From: Lachnospiraceae bacterium
GTDB lineage: Bacteria; Bacillota; Clostridia; Lachnospirales; Lachnospiraceae
NCBI GenBank assembly: GCA_015057625.1
Contig: SVDZ01000008.1
Location: forward strand, 62,001-126,000
Length of the DNA stretch: 64,000 nucleotides
Direction of reading: 5' to 3'
Shown: positions 1 through 7,073 of the stretch, piece after piece
How positions within the stretch are numbered: the stretch's first letter is position 1
Layout: the number at the start of each line of letters is the position of its first letter
Position numbers and translations under genes: made by a program
The notes under the pieces: generated by a model
Databases searched by the model: none
The model's input: the letters and a program-made list of their open reading frames with translations, nothing else
What the model was told of the DNA's origin: nothing

Positions 1-711
1 TACAACCTCCGGAAGCAGCTTAACTCCATAATTATCCAGCCTGAAAACTACCTGGAGTACCGCCCCAACTCCCATCATAATAACTGCCATTGGAACCTTT
101 GGTATTATCTTTTTGCAAACCAATATGATGATAATTGTTCCAATTCCAAGCACTGCTGACATATAATTGTAAGACGCTCTCTGCCTCCATATATTTGCCA
201 ATAAAATAATTATTTCACCGGTTCCTGCTGTGCCTCCAAGAAGTTTTGGTACCTGCATAAGAATAATTGTCGCTCCAACACCGGAGATAAATCCTCCCAT
301 AACCGGTGTGGAAATATACTTGACAATTCTGCCTGCTTTTACAAGGTAAAAAACTACAAACCAGACTGCTACAAGCAATGCTGTTAAAGGAACCAATTCT
401 AAAGCTTCTTTTGACTCCGCCGCTATACCAAGCTGTGCAAGCAAACTTCCAACCATAGCCGCAGGCATCGCATCCACTCCCACCACAAATTGAGGTGATG
501 TAGTCAAAAACGCAAAAACCAGAATTGGGAATATAGATCCGTAAAGACCATAAATAACAGGCAATCCGGCTATCTGTGCGTACCCCATGGAAATTGGTAT
601 GGATACAAGTGCAACAACAATTCCTGCAATAATGTCATTTTTAATATTAAATTTCTTTTTTGTTCTAATTTCTTTTATCAATCTCATAAACATTATTTTA
701 TCATTTTTCAT
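1..711 (-). CDS. SulP-family anion transporter, N-terminal part (cut by window edge)
   Basis: The reading frame is open from an ATG at 711 to the window edge, giving the first 237 residues; the rest lies outside. After a basic N-terminus comes DIIAGIVVALVSIPISMGYA, followed by a Gly-rich stretch and GVDAMPAAMVG. This is the arrangement of the SulP/SLC26 permease core, which carries sulfate, bicarbonate or other inorganic anions across the membrane. At least five hydrophobic spans are visible. No strong ribosome site precedes ATG 711 or the alternative ATG at 693, so the start is uncertain. The STAS domain usual at the C-terminus cannot be judged here. Confidence 0.85.
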   Translation of the reverse strand, partial: MKNDKIMFMRLIKEIRTKKKFNIKNDIIAGIVVALVSIPISMGYAQIAGLPVIYGLYGSIFPILVFAFLTTSPQFVVGVDAMPAAMVGSLLAQLGIAAESKEALELVPLTALLVAVWFVVFYLVKAGRIVKYISTPVMGGFISGVGATIILMQVPKLLGGTAGTGEIIILLANIWRQRASYNYMSAVLGIGTIIIILVCKKIIPKVPMAVIMMGVGAVLQVVFRLDNYGVKLLPEVV

Positions 712-724
712 AGTTGTAAACAAT

Positions 725-760
725 AATTAATCGAGCAGGGTTAGTCCTACTCGATTAATT
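725..760. repeat. Palindromic hairpin of the TCGAGTAGG family
   Basis: The arms AATTAATCGAG and CTCGATTAATT flank an inner AGG/CCT pairing. The element lies between the SulP gene and the stop of the GGDEF-like gene and could end transcription of the latter, although no clear T-run follows. A related palindrome occurs at 60565-60590. Confidence 0.6.
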
Positions 761-792
761 ACTTTCTTATATATTTGTACTATTGTATAATT

Positions 793-2244
793 CTATTTCT
801 TTTTTTCTTTAGTTTTTTCTCTTTCACTTTTTTTGATTGTATTAGGATTTTTTGTAACAACAGTTTCTCCACGGTCCATCTTGAATAATTCATTTCTGTT
901 TTTATCAGACTTTGCTTTTGCATCAATAAATACTTCTCGGTATGAATTATGCAATTCTTTATCAAATGTGGCATATCCTTTTGCTACAACTATGCCTTTT
1001 TCCAATTCATGGGTAAAATTATAATTCATTACTTTCTTATCAAATTCTTTAAAACCTGCCTCCATATCGGCTCTGTTCCTGCCTTCTGCAACAACAACGT
1101 ATTCAGGTCCCATAATATGAAATACACTGTCTTTTCCAAATATTTTTACCAAGTCCTGACCGCATTCGTATAAAATGGCATCTCCTAACTCATATCCAAA
1201 ACAGGTATATATTCGATGCAAATCATTAATATCAATGAACGCCACTGAAAAATGAGCCCTTCCAAGCTTAATATTATCATTCATAAGAGAACTCTTTCTC
1301 TTATATGAAATCTTGCTGGATACACCGGTTTCATCATCAGTATCTACTTCATTTTCTATATATGCAAGATATTTGTTTAGTTTATCGTAAACTAGCTCAA
1401 CACTAGATGCCACTTCATCATACTCGCTCTTAGCAATAATATGTTCTTCTTCACCTTGAGCTAATGCTTTCAAAGTTTTGCTTGAATCATCAGGCAAATA
1501 TTGCAATTTTTTTATTGAAGTCTCTGTAATAACACTATCAAGTTTTAATGATTCGTAATATAATTTATCGATTCTTTTCATCATTGCCTCAAATCTTCTT
1601 CTGTTCTGAGACATAATAGAAAACGACAATACTACACCTAACGCCATCGCCACCAAAACCAATATTACGGAAACTATTTTATTGGTATCTATTGTTGAAT
1701 CATACCATTCAGCATTAAAATCAACCCCGACAATTCCAACAATTTTCCCTGTGGAATCTTTGATAGGACTATATGCAGAATAAAATCTTCCCCACTCATC
1801 TGCGTGCGCCTCTTTATCCACATCTGCTCTTCCTCTTGATGCATTCAGCAAAGCATCTGTTTTCAGAATTTCTTCACCGTACTCCGCAGGGTTTTCTTTG
1901 TCCGGATCCAAAACAAAAATAAAGGAACCACTATCTGTTTTTTTAATAGCATATATATATTCCAGTTTAATATTTTCCTGATAAGTAGAAAGAGTATCAT
2001 ATACTCGATTATACTTTTCCGATCCTACATCAGATGCCGTCAACGATTCAAAGTCATCACCATCTATCTGGGCCGCTGCTGTATTTGATACATCGAGCAT
2101 ACGTCCAATAATCTGTTCTTTTAAAGCATTTTTTGAAATATGCATAATAATGATGCCCATCAATGCATTTGTGGACAATAAAAGAATCAATGCAATTATA
2201 AAATTTCTTTTGCTGGTCTTATATCTTTCATTTCCATGTTCCAT
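793..2244 (-). CDS. Membrane sensor with degenerate GGDEF domain
   Basis: The protein has 483 residues. A transmembrane segment lies at about residues 15-35, followed by an extracellular Cache/PDC-like sensor region (about 40-185), a second span (about 190-212) and a cytoplasmic GGDEF-fold domain (about 310-460). The domain keeps the fold signature around VAFIDINDLHRIYTCFGYELGD. At the place of the GGDEF active-site loop it reads MGPEYVVV, so c-di-GMP synthesis is unlikely. It may bind nucleotide or act as a scaffold. The tail is Lys-rich. A GGGGG ribosome site precedes ATG 2244. No sensor partner gene is adjacent. Confidence 0.8.
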   Translation of the reverse strand: MEHGNERYKTSKRNFIIALILLLSTNALMGIIIMHISKNALKEQIIGRMLDVSNTAAAQIDGDDFESLTASDVGSEKYNRVYDTLSTYQENIKLEYIYAIKKTDSGSFIFVLDPDKENPAEYGEEILKTDALLNASRGRADVDKEAHADEWGRFYSAYSPIKDSTGKIVGIVGVDFNAEWYDSTIDTNKIVSVILVLVAMALGVVLSFSIMSQNRRRFEAMMKRIDKLYYESLKLDSVITETSIKKLQYLPDDSSKTLKALAQGEEEHIIAKSEYDEVASSVELVYDKLNKYLAYIENEVDTDDETGVSSKISYKRKSSLMNDNIKLGRAHFSVAFIDINDLHRIYTCFGYELGDAILYECGQDLVKIFGKDSVFHIMGPEYVVVAEGRNRADMEAGFKEFDKKVMNYNFTHELEKGIVVAKGYATFDKELHNSYREVFIDAKAKSDKNRNELFKMDRGETVVTKNPNTIKKSEREKTKEKKK

Positions 2245-2370
2245 ATATATTTCCCCCTTTTAATAATTCGCATATCATTTTAAGGTTTTTCTTTTTCATC
2301 GTTCAATCATATATACTATTATTATCACATTTTCTACGTTTAATTTCAACGAAAATATGCTATAAAAATA

Positions 2371-2414
2371 AAAGAGTTCCGAATATTTTCCTCAGAAAAA
2401 ATCCAGAACTCTTT
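2371..2414 (-). terminator. Intrinsic terminator of the NlpC/P60-like gene
   Basis: The arms AAAGAGTTC and GAACTCTTT enclose a loop of about 26 nt. On the minus strand a T-rich tail (TTTTATTTTTAT) follows. It lies just after the stop codon at 2420. Confidence 0.8.
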
Positions 2415-2419
2415 ATGTA

Positions 2420-3589
2420 TTATTTTACTTTCTTTTTCTTAACATCAGACCATTTTGAATAGGTTTTCTTATTATTAATTATAATATATCCTCTGGTTTT
2501 AAAATAATAATTTTTATTTTTATCCAGCTTCTTTATATCCACTGTGTAAGAGGTTGTTTTGGCATATTTTCGTTTTTTGGTCATGCTTTTGTTAAGGGCA
2601 TATTTTATTTGGAAACCATCTGCCTCTATATTCTTTTTCATGTATAAACGAACTTTGCCTTTTTTCTTATTCTTGATTGTCTTTATTACTGCCTTTTTTG
2701 ATTTAATTATTTTACTCGGGTCCAGTACTGTAGTTTCCACTTCTGTCGTAGTCTCCTCTTCGGACTCTTCCTCAACAGTAATTGCTTCTGTGGTTGTTTC
2801 CTCTACACTGCTATTCACCAACGTCAAATACAACATGGAACTATATCCACTGTATCCGTTCCATTGAACATGAGCCCAACTTCCATTGGCCTTGCTTACG
2901 TAAACAATACTCCCCTTTGGTATTGAGGTAATCTTATCATACTGTGTTCCATGTCCGCTTCGCATCAAAAGTGGGGAGTCGTAAGTAGTCACTATATACT
3001 CTCCTGCATATGATGTAGAACAATCACATTCCTGTTGTGTCACGTCGATTGTCGAAACCTCACTATTGTTTTGTCCTGTATATCTAAGCACACCATCCCA
3101 CGGAAAATTGTAGAATACACAAACCGACACTTCTTTTCCATTTTGGTCCCCTGTCTGTGTATAACCGTAATCACCATGTGCACCCACGTTTTGATTATTG
3201 CCTATATACAGTTCTGTATGCTGCCCCTCAGCAAGAAGTATATCTCCTCGTTGAAGATTATCCACACTTCCAATATTATTCCATGGAATCCACACAAATC
3301 CATGTAAAATAAGTTGACTTTTTATGCTGCTGGTATTGTAAGCACTACCTGTATCGAATCCGACTGCTTTAAATGCCGAAATGACAAAGGATGAGCAGTC
3401 ATAATCCGGTCCCCATCGGTCCTGTGGATTTGTCGTATACCCATAGGTATTATCGTTTGCAATTCCGACAGCCCAATTAACCGCATTTTCAATTGACAAT
3501 GAATCAGCCGCCTGTACTCCTTTTGGCCCAATTTGCACATTACATACAAGGCAAATGATCAGTACTGCTGCTGTGACTTTTTTCCACAT
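2420..3589 (-). CDS. Secreted NlpC/P60-like hydrolase with SH3 and Fn3-like domains
   Basis: Probably a cell-wall peptidase or amidase acting outside the cell. A signal peptide covers about residues 1-28. The catalytic domain (about 30-175) has DYDCSSFV with the presumed nucleophile Cys and HTELYIGN with the His. A bacterial SH3 domain follows (LMRSGHGTQYDKI to SMLYLTL), then a Glu/Thr-rich linker and a basic Fn3-like C-terminal domain. An ATG at 3601 is in frame, but the AAGGAT before it is too close. The ATG at 3589 has GGAG at good spacing and gives a normal signal peptide, so 3589 was chosen. The gene is flanked by its own terminator and is monocistronic. Confidence 0.82.
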   Translation of the reverse strand: MWKKVTAAVLIICLVCNVQIGPKGVQAADSLSIENAVNWAVGIANDNTYGYTTNPQDRWGPDYDCSSFVISAFKAVGFDTGSAYNTSSIKSQLILHGFVWIPWNNIGSVDNLQRGDILLAEGQHTELYIGNNQNVGAHGDYGYTQTGDQNGKEVSVCVFYNFPWDGVLRYTGQNNSEVSTIDVTQQECDCSTSYAGEYIVTTYDSPLLMRSGHGTQYDKITSIPKGSIVYVSKANGSWAHVQWNGYSGYSSMLYLTLVNSSVEETTTEAITVEEESEEETTTEVETTVLDPSKIIKSKKAVIKTIKNKKKGKVRLYMKKNIEADGFQIKYALNKSMTKKRKYAKTTSYTVDIKKLDKNKNYYFKTRGYIIINNKKTYSKWSDVKKKKVK

Positions 3590-3686
3590 ATATTTCTCCA
3601 TTATCCTTTTATTTCTAACCGCCGCTAAAAATGAAACGGCGATTCATCCGATTTACATAACATCATATACTAATGATAACATAATA

Positions 3687-3741
3687 AAGAAGATGGGACA
3701 ATATATCTCAATCATTATGAGCATAATAATCCCATCTTCTT
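3687..3741 (-). terminator. Long-stem hairpin after the flavoprotein-rubredoxin gene
   Basis: A perfect 12-bp inverted repeat (AAGAAGATGGGA and its complement) encloses a loop of about 31 nt. The gene at 3764 reads toward it. The following sequence TTATTATG is only moderately T-rich. Confidence 0.6.
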
Positions 3742-3763
3742 ATAATCATCTCACAAAGTAATA

Positions 3764-4390
3764 TCAATTCACTACCTTTTCAAAATCACTTGCCGGATGT
3801 TTACACAATGGGCATACGAAATCTTTTGGAAGTTCTTCTCCAACATATTCGTATCCACAAATCTTGCATCTCCAAACAGTCTGACCATCAGGTGTCTTTC
3901 CTACAGCTTCAGGCTTAGGTTTGATATTTTCAAAATAGTATGCATACGTGGCAGATGGCACTTTACTAAACACTTCTCCGTCTGTCATCATTGCAATAAA
4001 TAACATATGTGTACCAAGATCTATTTCTTCTTTTACATAAGCTGAAATGTATCCGTTTGTTCCTTTTGTAATTGCCATGGTTCCGTTTGCCACTCTCTTA
4101 CAATCAGTAAACGACGCAAACTTGTCTACATCTCTGCCTGATTGGAAGCCAAAATGTTTGAAGGTATCAAACGAGGCATCTTCACTCAATATAGATACTG
4201 TCAGTTTCTTTGTCTTGCTTATCATCTCACATGTAAGATTTGCTTTGTTCACTGCTACTGTGATAATAGGAATTTCTCCTCCTGCAGCCTGAATTGCAGT
4301 GTTACAAATGCATCCGTTATCTTTTCCTTCGTCATTTGCAGTAAGAACAAACAATCCATAACTTAAATTTCTTAACACTTTATCATCCAT
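3764..4390 (-). CDS. hrb: Flavin reductase-rubredoxin fusion (high-molecular-weight rubredoxin)
   Basis: The protein has 208 residues. The first 150 or so form a flavin-reductase-like FMN-binding split-barrel domain. The last 45 form a rubredoxin with two C-x2-C knuckles (CKICG and CPLCK) for one iron. In clostridia such fusions pass electrons from NAD(P)H-linked partners to flavodiiron proteins, rubrerythrins or superoxide reductase. The neighbours 1-2.5 kb upstream are two rubrerythrins and a superoxide reductase, which supports a role in oxygen and peroxide detoxification. A GGGAGAA ribosome site precedes ATG 4390. It is transcribed apart from the rubrerythrin operon, with the 53-bp repeat array in between. 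Confidence 0.88.
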   Translation of the reverse strand: MDDKVLRNLSYGLFVLTANDEGKDNGCICNTAIQAAGGEIPIITVAVNKANLTCEMISKTKKLTVSILSEDASFDTFKHFGFQSGRDVDKFASFTDCKRVANGTMAITKGTNGYISAYVKEEIDLGTHMLFIAMMTDGEVFSKVPSATYAYYFENIKPKPEAVGKTPDGQTVWRCKICGYEYVGEELPKDFVCPLCKHPASDFEKVVN

Positions 4391-4482
4391 ACTTATTCTC
4401 CCTGTTAATTATTCTTCTAACTCTATTCTAACTACACTTTTATTGTAGCACATCTTCAAATTCTTTTAAATATTATTCTCCA

Positions 4483-4665
4483 CTAGTTACCAGCGTGCCA
4501 TTCTGCATAAATCAATGGTATTTTTCCATCACTGATAATTTCTTTGCAAACCTGATTTACATATTTTTTTATTTACACAACCTCCTCTGTTTTAAATTCT
4601 ATGTCGTCTCTTACATTTTTTACTGCGATTTGGAAATCATCTTCATAAATAACTTCTCCCGGGAT
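4483..4665 (-). pseudogene. Decayed coding remnant with in-frame stop
   Basis: One minus-strand frame reads about 30 codons with normal composition (including YEDDFQIAVKNVRDD), then a TAA at 4573-4575, then 29 more codons in the same frame ending KIPLIYAEWHAGN and TAG. No good start is visible. This looks like the end of a lost gene broken by a nonsense change. I do not recognise the family. The 53-bp array starts 30 bp upstream, so the remnant may mark an old rearrangement. Confidence 0.4.
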
Positions 4666-4694
4666 TTAAACTATAATCGCAATTGGACTGCAGT

Positions 4695-5150
4695 GATTTT
4701 TTGATTTCTTGTTTTTAGTACGTAGTCCCCAGTCTGGCTTTACGTACTATTTTTTGATTTCATAATTTTAGTACGTAGTCCTCGGTCTAGCTTTACGTAC
4801 TATTTTTTGATTTCTTAATTTTAGTACGTAGTCCCCGGGCTAGCTTTACGTACTATTTTTTGATTTCTTATTTTTAGTACGTAGTCCTCGGTACGGCTTT
4901 ACGTACTATTTTTTGATTTCTTATTTTTAGTACGTAGTCCCCAGTCTAGCTTTACGTACTATTTTTTGATTTCTTGTTTTTAGTACGTAGTCCCCGGTCC
5001 GGCTTTACGTACTATTTTTTGATTTCTTGTTTTTAGTACGTAGTCCCCAGTCTAGCTTTACGTACTATTTTTTGATTTCTTATTTTTAGTACGTAGTCCC
5101 CAGAAAATATTACGTACTTTTTGTTAAATTTCTAATTTCAGTACGTAATC
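4695..5150. repeat. Tandem array of eight 53-bp hairpin-forming repeats
   Basis: The motif GTACGTAGTCC begins at 4718, 4771, 4824, 4877, 4930, 4983, 5036 and 5089, an exact 53-bp period. A degenerate ninth copy lies at 5141. Each unit has 8-bp arms AGTACGTA and TACGTACT around a loop of about 17 nt, then ATTTTTTGATTTCTT on the plus strand. The arms and T-tract are invariant, while the loop varies (for example CCCAGTCTGG, CTCGGTCTAG, CCCGGTCCGG). Each unit resembles a plus-strand intrinsic terminator. There are no unique spacers, so it is not a CRISPR array. No plus-strand gene leads into it. Confidence 0.92.
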
Positions 5151-5204
5151 TGCCCCAAATCATATAACAATTGCCCAACTAGACATTTCAGAATATACAT
5201 TTTG

Positions 5205-5260
5205 AAAAACTCACCCCATCTATATCTTTTAAAATCATCTATAGAACCAGGGTGAGTTTT
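5205..5260 (-). terminator. Terminator of the rubrerythrin operon
   Basis: The arms AAAACTCACCC and GGGTGAGTTTT form a strong stem. On the minus strand a TTTTT run closes the hairpin. It lies 140 bp after the rubrerythrin stop, beyond a simple repeat. Confidence 0.75.
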
Positions 5261-5269
5261 CAACAATAC

Positions 5270-5397
5270 TATTAATTATTTCTATTAACTATTTCAATCA
5301 ATTATTTCAATCAATTATTTCAATCAATTATTTCAATCAATTATTTCTATTAATTATTTCAATTATTTCTTTCAATCAATTATTTCAATTATTTATT
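5270..5397. repeat. AT-rich 13-bp tandem repeat
   Basis: Units of CAATCAATTATTT are repeated head to tail four times exactly, with flanking degenerate copies. The array abuts the rubrerythrin stop codon, so it lies in the 3' untranslated part of that operon. It is likely variable in length between strains. Confidence 0.85.
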
Positions 5398-5398
5398 C

Positions 5399-5938
5399 CT
5401 AATAATTCTCTTCTCTAATCTCGAAGAAGCTCTGTGGATGAGCACATACAGGACAAAGCTGTGGAGCATTTGTTCCAACTACGATGTGACCGCAGTTTCT
5501 GCACTCCCACACCTTAACTTCGCTCTTCTCAAACACTTTAGCTGTCTCAACATTGTTAAGAAGGGCACGATATCTCTCCTCGTGTGCCTTTTCAATTGCT
5601 GCAACACCTCTAAACTTTGCTGCGAGTTCAGGGAATCCTTCTTCATCTGCAGTCTTTGCGAACTCATCATACATATCTGTCCACTCATAGTTCTCACCAT
5701 CAGCTGCTGCCTTTAAGTTCTCTGCTGTAGTTCCAATTCCTTCAAGTTCTTTAAACCATAATTTTGCATGCTCTTTTTCATTGTCCGCTGTCTTTAAGAA
5801 CAAAGCTGAAATCTGCTCATATCCTTCCTTCTTTGCCTTTGATGCAAAATATGTATATTTATTTCTTGCCTGTGACTCTCCTGCAAATGCTGCCAAAAGA
5901 TTCTTTTCTGTCTGTGTTCCTGCGTATTTATTTGCCAT
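5399..5938 (-). CDS. rbr: Rubrerythrin
   Basis: The protein has 179 residues and acts as an NADH-dependent peroxidase through a non-haem diiron centre. The N-terminal four-helix domain has the ligand motifs [16 protein letters not shown] and EKAHEERY. The C-terminal rubredoxin domain has CRNCG and CPVC. The start at 5938 is preceded by AAGGAGG, while the upstream in-frame ATG at 5962 lacks a site. The gene begins 5 bp after the superoxide reductase stop and is the last gene of a three-gene operon. Confidence 0.93.
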   Translation of the reverse strand: MANKYAGTQTEKNLLAAFAGESQARNKYTYFASKAKKEGYEQISALFLKTADNEKEHAKLWFKELEGIGTTAENLKAAADGENYEWTDMYDEFAKTADEEGFPELAAKFRGVAAIEKAHEERYRALLNNVETAKVFEKSEVKVWECRNCGHIVVGTNAPQLCPVCAHPQSFFEIREENY

Positions 5939-5943
5939 TTTTA

Positions 5944-6324
5944 TTAAACCTCCTTCTTCCACAATCCGTGAAGATTGCAGTAAGCATATACTGCTTCAAC
6001 TTTTTCGTTATCACAAAGCGAGAAGCATACTGTAGGTTCTGTCTCAGGAGCAAGCGCCTTCATCTGAGTTCCAACATTTGTCTCAATTGATACCCACTCA
6101 ATATAATGTTCAGGTACCATAGGATGTGCAACTTCTCCAACATTAACCACTACTTTATTTCCTTCTACACTTACAGCCGGTACATGTTTCTCAACTGCTG
6201 CATCTGTTGTTCCGGGAACAATTTCCTTCATAGCCTGACCACAGCACATAACAGGAACTGCTGTATCTTTCACAACTGCAACAATCTTTCCACATGTCTC
6301 GCACTTAAAATATTTCTGTTTCAT
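5944..6324 (-). CDS. Superoxide reductase (desulfoferrodoxin, 2Fe type)
   Basis: The protein has 126 residues and reduces superoxide to hydrogen peroxide in the cytoplasm. The N-terminal desulforedoxin domain has four Cys (CETCG and a later CC pair). The catalytic Fe(His)4Cys centre is marked by EKHVPAV, HPM, HYIEWV and CNLHGLW. The start at 6324 has GGGAGG at proper spacing. An ATG four bases upstream would be too close to that site. The peroxide product would be removed by the two flanking rubrerythrins in the same operon. Confidence 0.93.
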   Translation of the reverse strand: MKQKYFKCETCGKIVAVVKDTAVPVMCCGQAMKEIVPGTTDAAVEKHVPAVSVEGNKVVVNVGEVAHPMVPEHYIEWVSIETNVGTQMKALAPETEPTVCFSLCDNEKVEAVYAYCNLHGLWKKEV

Positions 6325-6346
6325 AACCATTTCCTCCCAGTAAAAA

Positions 6347-6886
6347 TTAACCAAAATATCTCTTTAATAATCCTTCAAATGCCTTTCCGTGTCTAGCCTC
6401 GTCTCTTGCCATCTCATGAACTGTATCATGGATTGCGTCAAGGTTAGCAGCTTTAGCTCTCTTAGCAAGATCTGTCTTTCCTGCTGTAGCGCCATTCTCA
6501 GCATCTACTCTCATCTCAAGATTTTTCTTTGTGCTATCTGTTACTACTTCTCCTAAAAGTTCAGCAAATTTAGCTGCATGTTCTGCTTCCTCGAAAGCAG
6601 CTTTCTCATAGTACATACCTACTTCAGGATATCCTTCTCTGTAAGCAACACGTGCCATAGCAAGGTACATACCTACCTCTGAGCACTCTCCCTCAAAATT
6701 TGATCTTAAATCAGCTTTAATATCTTCACTGACATCCTGTGCAATTCCTACTACATGTTCAGACGCCCAAACTTTCTCGTCTCCCTGAACTGTAAATTTT
6801 TCTCCCGGAACATTACAAACCGGACATTTCTCCGGTGGCTGATCTCCTTCATGTACATAACCGCATACTGGACATACATACTTCAT
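6347..6886 (-). CDS. Reverse rubrerythrin (N-terminal rubredoxin)
   Basis: The protein has 179 residues. The rubredoxin domain comes first (CPVCG and CPVC within the first 30 residues) and the diiron four-helix domain follows ([35 protein letters not shown]). This reversed order is known from clostridial peroxide- and oxygen-inducible reductases. AGGAGG precedes ATG 6886. It is the first gene of the operon with superoxide reductase (22 bp downstream) and rubrerythrin. The 187 bp upstream of it are very AT-rich. An exact PerR box was not found there. Confidence 0.9.
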   Translation of the reverse strand: MKYVCPVCGYVHEGDQPPEKCPVCNVPGEKFTVQGDEKVWASEHVVGIAQDVSEDIKADLRSNFEGECSEVGMYLAMARVAYREGYPEVGMYYEKAAFEEAEHAAKFAELLGEVVTDSTKKNLEMRVDAENGATAGKTDLAKRAKAANLDAIHDTVHEMARDEARHGKAFEGLLKRYFG

Positions 6887-7073
6887 AATAAACTCCTCCT
6901 TAAAATATAATTTATAATTTAACGCAAAACACTTCTGATTTCTGTACTTTGATAAAGGCAAAAGTCAGAAATAATAAAGTCAATTTATATATGAAATGAG
7001 TGCGAAAAACTCTAATTAAATAATACCACTTATTCTACTAAAAAATATGATTAATCTATTAATTATCTTTGTA

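Noticed and set aside
4495..4704. Plus-strand frame of 69 codons before the repeat array.
   Set aside because: No ribosome site, Phe/Tyr-rich composition typical of AT-rich non-coding frames, and the opposite strand shows a better coding remnant.
4695..5150. Regular repeats considered as a CRISPR array.
   Set aside because: The whole 53-bp unit repeats; there are no unique spacers and no cas genes.
6895..6920. AT-rich dyad upstream of the reverse rubrerythrin considered as a PerR box.
   Set aside because: The half-sites are offset and the match to the PerR consensus is poor; any AT-rich stretch would match as well.
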